A stretch of 41,003 bases of DNA from Paraburkholderia sp. BL25I1N1 (lineage in GTDB: Bacteria; Pseudomonadota; Gammaproteobacteria; Burkholderiales; Burkholderiaceae). A program made the position numbers and the translations under genes. Positions 15,878-23,781 of the stretch are shown here, in pieces; the stretch's first letter is position 1, and each line of letters begins with the position of its first letter. The notes beneath the pieces are model-generated. The model was not told the origin of the DNA. It ran no database searches and saw nothing but the letters and a program-made list of their open reading frames with translations. The stretch spans positions 1 to 41,003 of the forward strand of contig NZ_PVZB01000044.1 in NCBI RefSeq assembly GCF_003002025.1. Reading direction: 5' to 3'.

Positions 15878-16614
15878 AAAACATTCTTATCGTCGGCGCC
15901 ACGTCGGCGATCGCCATCGCCTGTGCGCGCCAATGGGCCACCCAGGGCGCACGTTTTTTCCTGGTTGCCCGCAACGGCGAGCGTCTTCAGCAGGTGGCCG
16001 CCGATCTGACCGCGCGCGGCGCGCAACTGGCGGCCTGTCATCAACTCGATATCGATCGCCTGGATCTGCATGCGCGCATGCTCGAACAGTGCCAGAGAGA
16101 ACTCGGCGCGCTCGATATCGTGCTAGTCGCGCCCGGCACCTTGCCGGACCAGGCCGTGTGCCAGGCGGACCCCGCGGTGGCCGTGCGTGAATTCAACACC
16201 AATGCCGTTTCAGTGATCGCGTTGCTGACGCCGATTGCCAACATCCTGGAAGCGCAGAAGCGCGGTGCATTGGCGGTCATCTCGTCGGTGGCGGGCGATC
16301 GCGGCCGACCCTCGAACTATCTGTACGGCAGCGCGAAGGCGGCGCTTTCCGCGTTCTGCGAGGGACTGAATGCACGGCTGTTCAAAGCCGGCGTCCACGT
16401 TCTGACCATCAAACCGGGCTTCGTGGCGACGCCGATGACAGCCGGTTTGCCGTTGCCCGGGCCGCTTGTCGCGACGCCTGATCAGGTGGCGAGCGATATC
16501 GTGCGCGCGGTTGAGAAGCGCAAGGACGTGCTCTACACGCGCTGGTTCTGGGCGATCATCATGCTGATCATCCGCTCGGTGCCGCGCTTCCTGTTCAAGC
16601 GGGCGTCCCTGTAA
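15874..16614 (+). CDS. dprE2: DprE2-like short-chain dehydrogenase
   Basis: A 246-residue SDR reductase expected to reduce the keto intermediate from the DprE1-like enzyme to polyprenylphosphoryl-D-arabinose using NAD(P)H. It has the N-terminal nucleotide-binding motif IVGATSAIAIACA (a non-standard Gly spacing, as in DprE2-type proteins), a catalytic Ser in ISSVAG (about 138) and Tyr151-GSA-Lys155. The last ~25 residues (YTRWFWAIIMLIIRSVPRFL) are a hydrophobic/basic helix that could anchor it to the membrane near its lipid-linked substrate, as reported for DprE2. The ATG at 15874 overlaps the preceding TGA, so translation is probably coupled to dprE1. A frame extending upstream overlaps dprE1 and is rejected. 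Confidence 0.9.
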   Translation: MKNILIVGATSAIAIACARQWATQGARFFLVARNGERLQQVAADLTARGAQLAACHQLDIDRLDLHARMLEQCQRELGALDIVLVAPGTLPDQAVCQADPAVAVREFNTNAVSVIALLTPIANILEAQKRGALAVISSVAGDRGRPSNYLYGSAKAALSAFCEGLNARLFKAGVHVLTIKPGFVATPMTAGLPLPGPLVATPDQVASDIVRAVEKRKDVLYTRWFWAIIMLIIRSVPRFLFKRASL

Positions 16615-16629
16615 AGGGAAATCGGGACG

Positions 16630-18345
16630 ATGAGTCGGCGAGAAACTTCTGGCAACTACGCGGTATTCGCGCTGGGCGTCATCACGTTCGCAACGACGGT
16701 GTTCGCGGTGTGGCAGCACTTCTCGCCGTTGCCATACGGCGACTCGTGGGACGGCTCCATTGGCTTCTATATGCGCGCCGCGCAAGATCCCTGGCACGCG
16801 TTTTTCGAACAGCATAACGAACATCGCCTGACTTTCTCGCGATTGATATTTTTCGCCGACATTCGTTATTTCGGCGGCCGAAATGTCTTTTCCCTCATTT
16901 CCAACCTGGTGCTCGCGGGTGCGCTGGCGGCGGCTTTTTTCCGCATCACGATCCACTACCGCCCCACCCTCACACGGCAGACGCGCTTTGGACTGGCGGG
17001 CGCCATCCTCGTATTCGCCTTCTCGTGGATGCAGCGGGAAAACTTCGCATGGGGATTTCAAAGCCAGTGGTTCGCCGTTTATCTCTTTGCGCTGCTTGCG
17101 TTCCATTCAATCGATCGTACCGCCGAAGCCAATGCCGGTGCCGAACAGGCCAAACGGCTCGGCTGGCTGACGGTGGTGTTAGTCAGTGCGTGGCTCGCGG
17201 CATACTCGATGTCGAGCGGTGTACTGGTGCTTCCCGCGCTTATCGTGCAGGCACTTTACGTGCGGCTGAAACCGCGCGAACTGCTGGCAATCGTGATCGT
17301 GACCGTTGCCGTATGGCTCGCCTATTTCATCGACTGGCACAAGCCGGGTAGCAGCGGCAATCTGCTCGCCGGCGTACGCGAACATCCGATTGCTGCGATT
17401 CGCTACGTACTGCTCTATCTGGGCTCGCCGGCCTTTCAGATCAGGACCGGCCTCGCGGGCGCCTACGTCACGGGTATTCTGGTGTTGGCGGCGCTCGCGG
17501 CAAACTGCTTCAGACTCTTGCGTGCCGGTGCCGATCGTCCGCAAGGGGTGGCCCTGCTCGTCTTTGCCTTGTTCATCGCGGGCAATGCGTTGCTGACGGC
17601 GAGCGGGCGGCTTTGGTTCGGCCTGGAGACAGCGCTGGCTTCCCGCTATACGACCGCCTCGCTGATGGGCTGGCTCGCGCTGATCCTCTTTGCTGCGCTG
17701 AACAGCCGCACACCGGAACAATTGAGGCGTGCCGTCTTCGTCGCCGCACTCGCCACCCTGGCCATCGCGTCGGGTCAACGCTTCTTCGTGCGGGCGGATC
17801 GTGACGAGACTTACGCACGTTTCGTCGCCGGCCTCGCGCTGCGGGCTCATGTCTATGATCCTGAGATCATCCGCCCGGTCTATCCGTTTCCTGATGCTCT
17901 GCCGAACATCGCACGGCAAGCCGAGGCGGAACACCTGTCCATATTCGCGCCCGATCAGCCCGACTATCTGGTGCCGCCGAGCCAGGTCAACGCGCCCTCG
18001 CCCTGCGCCGGCAGCATCGACGACATCTCCGCGACGACGAGCCCCGGCATATATCGCGCGACGGGTTGGATTTACGATCAGGCAGACAAGCGCACGCCAC
18101 GCGCAATCGTCGTTACCGACGCCACAGGAATGACGCTTGGCACCGGCGTCGTTGGCGGCGAGCGAGGCGACGTTCGCAACGTATTCGGACGAAGCGCCCG
18201 ATACAGCGGCTGGACGGCCTTTTTCAAGGCACCGGCGAGCGGCGGGATACGAGTCGATGGACAAACCGCCACCGGTGCGTATTGCGCACTGCAAGCCGAA
18301 AAACCGATGCCCGCAGTATTGCCTGCCGCAGCGACCATTCAATAA
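16630..18345 (+). CDS. GT-C-type polytopic glycosyltransferase, candidate arabinofuranosyltransferase
   Basis: A 571-residue membrane protein with roughly ten to twelve spans up to residue ~400 and a C-terminal soluble region of about 170 residues. The first extracytoplasmic loop carries acidic GDSWD (37-41) followed by NEHRLTFSR (63-71), the layout of GT-C enzymes that use lipid-phosphate sugars. Conserved aromatic/polar stretches follow (WMQRENFAWGFQSQWF). The C-terminal part (for example GIYRATGWIYDQ, YSGWTAFFKAP) looks like a beta-sandwich, perhaps for acceptor or lipid binding. It follows dprE2 by 15 bases with GGGA-type ribosome sites. By position it is the best candidate for the transferase that consumes polyprenyl-P-arabinofuranose, like Pseudomonas TfpW or mycobacterial Emb/Aft proteins, though it is not obviously homologous to them by eye. 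Confidence 0.75.
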   Translation: MSRRETSGNYAVFALGVITFATTVFAVWQHFSPLPYGDSWDGSIGFYMRAAQDPWHAFFEQHNEHRLTFSRLIFFADIRYFGGRNVFSLISNLVLAGALAAAFFRITIHYRPTLTRQTRFGLAGAILVFAFSWMQRENFAWGFQSQWFAVYLFALLAFHSIDRTAEANAGAEQAKRLGWLTVVLVSAWLAAYSMSSGVLVLPALIVQALYVRLKPRELLAIVIVTVAVWLAYFIDWHKPGSSGNLLAGVREHPIAAIRYVLLYLGSPAFQIRTGLAGAYVTGILVLAALAANCFRLLRAGADRPQGVALLVFALFIAGNALLTASGRLWFGLETALASRYTTASLMGWLALILFAALNSRTPEQLRRAVFVAALATLAIASGQRFFVRADRDETYARFVAGLALRAHVYDPEIIRPVYPFPDALPNIARQAEAEHLSIFAPDQPDYLVPPSQVNAPSPCAGSIDDISATTSPGIYRATGWIYDQADKRTPRAIVVTDATGMTLGTGVVGGERGDVRNVFGRSARYSGWTAFFKAPASGGIRVDGQTATGAYCALQAEKPMPAVLPAAATIQ

Positions 18346-18460
18346 ACACTGCCCGCAGCGGCCGCCGGCGGTTTCCAGGCCGTTTCTGGAGACGCCTCGG
18401 CTTGCTAGTATCATCTAGCCCTTACAAAGTTGCTGAACGCCCCATTCAAAGAGTTAACGC

Positions 18461-19399
18461 ATGAACCAAACCCGCATCCTTCTTCCAGGCGGCGCCGGCC
18501 TTGTCGGCCAGAACCTCGTTGCGCGCCTCAAAGCGCGCGGCTACGACAATCTGGTCGTGATCGACAAGCACAAGGCCAACCTGGAAGTGCTTCGCAAGGT
18601 CCATCCTGACGTCACGGCAATTTATGCCGACCTGGCCGAACCGGGCGGTTGGGAGCAGCACTTCGAAGGCGCGGATCTCGTCGTGATGCTGCAGGCACAG
18701 ATCGGCGCTCCGACCATCGAACCGTTCATTCGCAACAACATCACGTCCACGCGGAACGTGCTCGATGTGATCAAGCGCAACCAGATTCCGTACACCGTGC
18801 ACATCAGCTCTTCGGTGGTGAATTCCGTGGGCGAGGATTTCTATACCGACACGAAACGCGAGCAGGAAGAGATCGTGCACGCCTCGGGCATCGAATGCGT
18901 CGTGTTGCGGCCCACGCTGATGTTCGGCTGGTTCGACCGCAAGCACCTGGGCTGGCTGTCGCGCTTCATGCATCGCGTGCCGGTGTTCCCGATTCCCGGC
19001 AGCGGCAAATACATGCGTCAGCCGCTTTATGTCGGCGACTTCTGCAATGTGATCATCAGTTGCATCGAGTCGCGCATCAAGGGCCAGTCGTTCAATATCA
19101 CCGGCCTCGAACGCGTGGACTATATCGACATCATCCGCCAGATCAAGCGCGCCACTCGCGCACCGTGCGCGATCGTGCGAATTCCGTATGGTCTCTTCTA
19201 TGTGCTGCTGAAGGTGTATGCCATCTTCGACAAGAACCCACCGTTCACCGCGGACCAGCTCAAAGCGTTGACGGCCGGCGACGAATTCGAAGTGATCGAC
19301 TGGGAAGGCATCTTCAAGATCCGCGCGACGCCGTTCGCAAAGGCCATGGACGAGACCTTCAACGATCCGACGTATAGCCACATCGCACTGGAATTTTGA
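18461..19399 (+). CDS. NAD-dependent epimerase/dehydratase family protein (extended SDR)
   Basis: A 312-residue Rossmann-fold enzyme. It has a slightly modified nucleotide-binding motif LPGGAGLVGQNLV (8-20), a serine run ISSS (115-118) and a Tyr128-TDT-Lys132 pair, so the SDR catalytic set is present. The C-terminal substrate lobe includes RQPLYVGDFCNVI, normal for sugar-nucleotide epimerases, but the substrate is not identifiable. A 115-bp gap separates it from the GT-C gene, the largest in this operon. The gap has a weak TTTCTG-N17-TAGTAT pair, so an internal promoter is possible. The next gene starts 13 bases downstream, so it forms a sub-module with the FAD protein and GtrA. Confidence 0.85.
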   Translation: MNQTRILLPGGAGLVGQNLVARLKARGYDNLVVIDKHKANLEVLRKVHPDVTAIYADLAEPGGWEQHFEGADLVVMLQAQIGAPTIEPFIRNNITSTRNVLDVIKRNQIPYTVHISSSVVNSVGEDFYTDTKREQEEIVHASGIECVVLRPTLMFGWFDRKHLGWLSRFMHRVPVFPIPGSGKYMRQPLYVGDFCNVIISCIESRIKGQSFNITGLERVDYIDIIRQIKRATRAPCAIVRIPYGLFYVLLKVYAIFDKNPPFTADQLKALTAGDEFEVIDWEGIFKIRATPFAKAMDETFNDPTYSHIALEF

Positions 19400-19412
19400 G
19401 CCAAGCCACGTT

Positions 19413-20696
19413 ATGAGCGAACAACGCATTGCAGTACTCGGCGCCGGACCGATGGGTCTCGGCGCCGCCTACCAGCTCGTCAAGGACGGGCGCAAGCCGG
19501 TCATATTCGAAGCAGACGACCGGGTTGGCGGGATGGCCGCGTGTTTCGACTTCGGCGGCCTCTCGATCGAACGTTACTACCATTTCCACGCGATCTCGGA
19601 TCACGCTTTCTTTGAGGTGCTGCGCGAGCTGGGACTCGAAGAAAAAATGCAGTGGCGCGAAACGAAGATGGGCTACTTCTACCAAGGCCGCGTGCAGCCA
19701 TGGGGCAACCCCATGGCGCTTCTGAAGTTCAAGGGGCTCAGCCTGCAAGCCAAATTCCGCTATGGCCTGCACGCGTTTCTGTCGACCAAGCGCAACGACT
19801 GGAAGCCGCTCGATCACGTCGAAGCGACGGGCTGGATTCGTCGCTGGATCGGCGAAGAAGCGTGGGAAGTGTTGTGGCGGCGGCTGTTCGACTACAAGTT
19901 CTACGACTACGCGTACAACCTGTCCGCAGCGTGGATCTGGAGTCGTATTCGCCGCATCGGCCGTTCGCGCTACAACCTCTTTCACGAGAAACTCGGCTAC
20001 CTCGAAGGCGGCTCCGATACGCTGCTGGAAGGTATGCGCCGTTATATCGAGGCCAACGGCGGCGAGTTTCGTCTCGGCACGCCCGCGCAGAAGGTCGTGA
20101 TCGAGAACGGTAAAGTCAAGGGTATCGAAGCCGACGGTGAGTTCCTGCCGTTCGACAAGGTCATCAGCACGATTCCGCTGCCCTATGTGCCGCGCGTGAT
20201 GCCGGATCTGCCCACCGAGATTCTCGACGCATTCCGCAGCGTCAAGAACGTGGCCGTGGTGTGCATTATCGCCAAGCTGAAGAAACCGGTAACCGAAAAC
20301 TTCTGGCTGAACACCAACGATCCGGAGATGGACATTCCGGGCATTGTCGAATACACGAATCTGCGACCGCTCGATCATCACGTCGTCTACGTGCCGTTCT
20401 ATATTCCGGGCGAACATCCGAAGTACCAGGAACCGGATTCGGCGTTCATCGACAAAGTGAAACGCTATCTGATGAAAATCAATCCGGCATTGAAGCCTGA
20501 CGATTTCATCGACGTGCGCGCGAGCCGGTATCGTTTTGCGCAACCGATTTGCGAACCGGGTTATCTCGACCGCCTGCCGCCGATCCAGTTGCCGGTGGAA
20601 GGCCTGCTCGTGGCCGATACGTCTTACTACTACCCGGAAGACCGTGGCATCTCGGAGAGTATCGGGCTATCGCGCAAGATGGCGAAGATGATATGA
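19413..20696 (+). CDS. FAD-dependent amine-oxidase-like oxidoreductase
   Basis: A 427-residue flavoprotein of the protoporphyrinogen oxidase/UDP-galactopyranose mutase-like group. The N-terminal ADP-binding motif IAVLGAGPMGLGAAYQL is followed by the FAD-contacting EADDRVGGMAACFDFGG. The C-terminal end LPVEGLLVADTSYYYPEDRG closes the FAD site. Related proteins occur in many polysaccharide loci without a known reaction. A mutase-like or sugar-oxidising role is possible, but the key UDP-Galp mutase residues cannot be verified by eye. It is tightly packed: 13 bases after the SDR, and its stop codon overlaps the gtrA start (ATGA). The conserved pairing suggests that the SDR, this enzyme and GtrA act on one product, probably lipid-linked. 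Confidence 0.85.
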   Translation: MSEQRIAVLGAGPMGLGAAYQLVKDGRKPVIFEADDRVGGMAACFDFGGLSIERYYHFHAISDHAFFEVLRELGLEEKMQWRETKMGYFYQGRVQPWGNPMALLKFKGLSLQAKFRYGLHAFLSTKRNDWKPLDHVEATGWIRRWIGEEAWEVLWRRLFDYKFYDYAYNLSAAWIWSRIRRIGRSRYNLFHEKLGYLEGGSDTLLEGMRRYIEANGGEFRLGTPAQKVVIENGKVKGIEADGEFLPFDKVISTIPLPYVPRVMPDLPTEILDAFRSVKNVAVVCIIAKLKKPVTENFWLNTNDPEMDIPGIVEYTNLRPLDHHVVYVPFYIPGEHPKYQEPDSAFIDKVKRYLMKINPALKPDDFIDVRASRYRFAQPICEPGYLDRLPPIQLPVEGLLVADTSYYYPEDRGISESIGLSRKMAKMI

Positions 20697-21118
20697 CCCG
20701 GGTTCATGCACTCGCCAAGCGTACCTTCGTCTCGAAGAGCTTTCTGCTGTTCCTGTTGACCGGCGGCTTTGCCGCGGCGGTCAACTGGGGCAGCCGGATT
20801 GTCTATAACAAGTGGATGCCCTACTCGGCCGCCATTGTCGTCGCGTATATCACCGGGATGATCACCGCGTTCATTCTCGCGAAGCTGTTCGTGTTCACGA
20901 AGAGCACGCAGTCGACGGGGCGGTCGGTGTTCTTCTTTACGCTCGTCAATCTCGTTGCTGTCGTGCAGACCTGGGCCGTGAGCGTCGGATTGGCGTACTA
21001 CGTGTTTCCGCGGATGGGCATGACCTGGCATGCGCGCGATCTTGCGCATGCCGTCGGCGTGGCTGTACCGGTGTTCACGAGCTACGTGGGGCACAAGCGG
21101 TGGAGCTTCAGGCACTGA
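20693..21118 (+). CDS. GtrA-family membrane protein, probable lipid-linked sugar flippase/accessory
   Basis: A 141-residue inner-membrane protein with four predicted spans and the GtrA-family features: FLLTGGFAAAVNWGSR at the start of span 1, YITGMITAFILAKLFVF (spans 2/3) and the C-terminal YVGHKRWSF. GtrA proteins are thought to flip or present undecaprenyl/polyprenyl-phosphate sugars, or to anchor glycosyltransferases. Rv3789, a GtrA protein, lies next to dprE1 in mycobacteria and has been linked to DPA export or to AftA. Its presence here therefore supports the arabinose interpretation. The ATG at 20693 overlaps the upstream stop codon (ATGA); the open frame before it is not used. It is the last gene of the plus-strand operon. 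Confidence 0.9.
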   Translation: MTRVHALAKRTFVSKSFLLFLLTGGFAAAVNWGSRIVYNKWMPYSAAIVVAYITGMITAFILAKLFVFTKSTQSTGRSVFFFTLVNLVAVVQTWAVSVGLAYYVFPRMGMTWHARDLAHAVGVAVPVFTSYVGHKRWSFRH

Positions 21119-21119
21119 A

Positions 21120-21143
21120 AGATCGGCGCGACGTAGCCGATCT
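21120..21143. terminator. Hairpin at the convergent gene junction
   Basis: AGATCGGC and GCCGATCT form a perfect 8-bp stem around an eight-base loop, immediately after the gtrA stop codon and 15 bases before the end of the converging membrane-protein gene at 21158. It is placed like a shared terminator but has no U-run on either strand. It may therefore act with Rho or as an RNA-stabilising hairpin. Confidence 0.45.
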
Positions 21144-21157
21144 ATCCGCGCACACGA

Positions 21158-22417
21158 TCAGCGCGCAGGCTTGACCTCTGCCCGGAACACATCACCTGGT
21201 GGCGCATGAACGAGGAAAACGCCATCTTGCGCCGACACGATTTCATAGGGATACCAAGGAACCCTGAATCGCAAGGCGCTATTCACCAGCATCAGCAATA
21301 AGAGCAGCGCAGCGGCGTAGCGGGCAAGCGCGATTCTGCTTCTGGCGGCCACGATCACGAACGTCCACATGCACAGAACGAGCGGAAAGAACGTGTACCG
21401 CGCACTCACGCCCGACCACCGGACAGGCAACTCCGGCGCATCACTCCGCACCACGCCGAGCATCCAGAACACGACGGCGAGCGCGAGCGCTATCACGCAG
21501 ACGTTGCGCCATTTGCCGCGCAAAGTCGCCACGCACGCCAGAACCGCGGCCAACAGTGCGAATGAAACATAAAACATGCCCTTGCCCAAACCATTGATCC
21601 ACCGGTCGGCGAGTAAGAAGTCGAGCACGAAATAGCGGAAAAAAGCGCCCTGCCAGCCGAAGTGCAAATATTCGCTTGCTGCGTGGGCTGCCGGATGGTT
21701 TGGCGGGCTTGTCAGTAGCGTCACTAGTTGAACCGCGCCGCCGGTCACAACCACCAGCAGCGGCAACCAACACAGGCGCTTTCCAGACCGCTTCAGGTGA
21801 GCCACGATGCCCAGCGCGGCAACGGGCGAAAACAGAATACTGAACGGGCCGGTCAGCGAGAGGAGACCGATAGCGACACAACGGCTGAAAATCCGATTCG
21901 TGTCGGTGCGCTGCGCGCTGTCCCAGATCATCGCAATAAGCACGGGCGCGAGTACCCATTGGAGATTCGTGACGGTCAACCAGGCCTCGCCATTGTGAGG
22001 AATGAGAACGGGCGACAGACCGATCAGCCAGGCGCCGGTGCGCGGCAAATAGCGCGCGGCGATCAGATACAGGTACAGGCAGGAAACAAGAGTGGTGGAC
22101 GTGGTCAGCCAGACAAACGCATGCGGCGTTGAAATAACTGTCCCGAACCACGTATAGCCATATATCAGCAAACGCGGCACCGCATGCAGGTATCCTGCAT
22201 AAGGCGTGATGATGGCTCGAGCGCCGAGTTCGAAACCTTCTTTGATGAAAATGGGCGCGTCTTCCGCCCATAGATAACCGTGCGTCAGCCGGCCGTGCAT
22301 GCGGATAAATAGCACGACAAGCGCGAGAACAAAGACAAAAGCGCCGTCGACTAAAGACCGCCGTCGTGACAGTTCATTCTCAATGCTAGAAACGGGGTCT
22401 ATCTGAATCTCGGCCAT
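21158..22417 (-). CDS. GT-C-like polytopic membrane protein (paralogue 1)
   Basis: A 419-residue protein with about ten membrane spans. The first large extracytoplasmic loop has GYLWAEDAPIFIKEG (47-61), followed by TPYAGYLHAVPRLL. The AED acidic pair in loop 1 is what one expects of a lipid-phosphate-sugar-dependent GT-C glycosyltransferase. Other conserved blocks are GEAWLTVTNLQW, LTGPFSILFS, FRYFVLDFLL and the C-terminal PPGDVFRAEVKPAR. Every one of these blocks recurs in the protein at 23782-25083, so the two are clear paralogues. It starts two bases after the acyltransferase stop codon and is the last gene of the long minus-strand cluster. The donor and acceptor are unknown. A role in adding a side-chain sugar in the periplasm is inference. 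Confidence 0.7.
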   Translation of the reverse strand: MAEIQIDPVSSIENELSRRRSLVDGAFVFVLALVVLFIRMHGRLTHGYLWAEDAPIFIKEGFELGARAIITPYAGYLHAVPRLLIYGYTWFGTVISTPHAFVWLTTSTTLVSCLYLYLIAARYLPRTGAWLIGLSPVLIPHNGEAWLTVTNLQWVLAPVLIAMIWDSAQRTDTNRIFSRCVAIGLLSLTGPFSILFSPVAALGIVAHLKRSGKRLCWLPLLVVVTGGAVQLVTLLTSPPNHPAAHAASEYLHFGWQGAFFRYFVLDFLLADRWINGLGKGMFYVSFALLAAVLACVATLRGKWRNVCVIALALAVVFWMLGVVRSDAPELPVRWSGVSARYTFFPLVLCMWTFVIVAARSRIALARYAAALLLLLMLVNSALRFRVPWYPYEIVSAQDGVFLVHAPPGDVFRAEVKPAR

Positions 22418-22419
22418 CG

Positions 22420-23583
22420 TTATCGTTGAACAAGGTTCGCACTATTTGCTGAACGCTCAGCAGCCTTTGGCGACAAGCGGCGGCGCAAAGCGCGCGCCCA
22501 GTTTTGCGACGGCACTTCGACCAGCCTGTTCATCACGAAAGCGAGAACCAGCGCGCCACAAATCGTGGCGATCCAGACAGGAACCGGCCCGAAGCGCGTA
22601 TAGAGAACTACCAGTGACACGCTCAGTATCACGTAGTGGTTGAGATACAGGCTGTAGGAGATTTTCCCCAACCAATGTCCAATCGAATAAACGCGCCCTT
22701 CCTTGATGGTGAAGGACAGCGCCATCAACAGGAATGCGCCGATTGAAACGCCCAGGTCGCCGAAAATGCGTCCGCCGATGCTCCACGGATTGTCGAACGG
22801 GTAGGAGAACAGGACCAACGCCGCGATCCACCACATGGTGCGAGACTTGGCCGGCAATGCAGTAACCTTGTCGACAATCTGAAAACGACACGAATAAAAC
22901 CACGCGCCTATGACAAAGAATGTCCCGTAGTGCGTCGTCAGGAGCGCATCCTGAAGCGGCCAGGGAATATGGGTAGGCGATCCAGCCAACGCCGCAATAC
23001 CGATGAGCGTCGAGCTTACTACCGCTGCAATGACGGCCTTGAATCGAAAACGGTTGACGAGAAAGGCAATGATCGGGAATGCCAACGACCATCTCATTTC
23101 ATGCACGATCGACCACATCGGCGGATTGATCGCGCCGGTGTCATAGCTTCCAATCATTTTCAGATGATCGAAGATCACCTGCTTATCGAGGACGGGATGC
23201 GCTGTGTACATCCAGCCGCGCTCCCAGACATAGCCCGCGCGGCCGACGAGCCAGTACAGACCGACGGCGACCACGAGCGATCCAATGAACGGAGGATAAA
23301 GCCGGATGATCCGCGCGGCGGCAAACGTAAGGTAACGGCGCGACCTCAGTTCGCCGTACATATGCGCGAGCGCATAGCCGCTGAGCATGAAGAACACGAT
23401 CACTGCCTGGTGGCCGGCCCATAAAACACGCAGGGGAGTCCATTTCAGCCATCCCCATAGCGGCTCGACCTTGTAGAGCCCTGCCACCGTGGTATGCGCG
23501 AAAACGACGATCAAGGCCGCATAGCCCCGCAGCATGTCCAGCGACGGCGCTCGGTCCTTTCCCGCGTTTACCGAATCCACCAT
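22420..23583 (-). CDS. Acyltransferase 3 family protein (OafA/OacA type)
   Basis: A 387-residue integral membrane O-acyltransferase, usually adding acetyl groups to polysaccharide on the periplasmic side. It has about ten spans. The family signature is at the N-terminus: LDMLRGYAALIVVFAHTT, with Arg19 and the catalytic-type His30. It also has the conserved FFMLSGYALAHM and RxxRLYPP (IIRLYPPF) blocks and a WSIxxE-like WSIVHEMRW near the middle. No SGNH extension follows, so it is the short form. The ATG at 23583 has GAGAGG eight bases upstream. It is sandwiched between the two paralogous GT-C-like genes, so it probably acetylates the same glycan they modify. Confidence 0.92.
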   Translation of the reverse strand: MVDSVNAGKDRAPSLDMLRGYAALIVVFAHTTVAGLYKVEPLWGWLKWTPLRVLWAGHQAVIVFFMLSGYALAHMYGELRSRRYLTFAAARIIRLYPPFIGSLVVAVGLYWLVGRAGYVWERGWMYTAHPVLDKQVIFDHLKMIGSYDTGAINPPMWSIVHEMRWSLAFPIIAFLVNRFRFKAVIAAVVSSTLIGIAALAGSPTHIPWPLQDALLTTHYGTFFVIGAWFYSCRFQIVDKVTALPAKSRTMWWIAALVLFSYPFDNPWSIGGRIFGDLGVSIGAFLLMALSFTIKEGRVYSIGHWLGKISYSLYLNHYVILSVSLVVLYTRFGPVPVWIATICGALVLAFVMNRLVEVPSQNWARALRRRLSPKAAERSANSANLVQR

Positions 23584-23781
23584 GAATCGCCTCTCCCGCC
23601 GCCTATTTCTGAGACAACGATTTTACCAGTGATTTTCCGGCATTTTTCCCTTCCCACGATTCGGCGGGAGCGGAATCTCCCCAATGCATGACATCAATTG
23701 ATGGAGCGAGCCTTTTGCGCGGCGCTATCTGCCGCGATCACGAGTCGATTTTTCCGATGCCACGCAAAGGTTTGACGGGCC

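Noticed and set aside
19359..20543. A 394-codon minus-strand open frame opposite the FAD oxidoreductase
   Set aside because: The plus-strand protein has an intact FAD-binding motif and coupled neighbours. The opposite frame is an artefact of GC bias.
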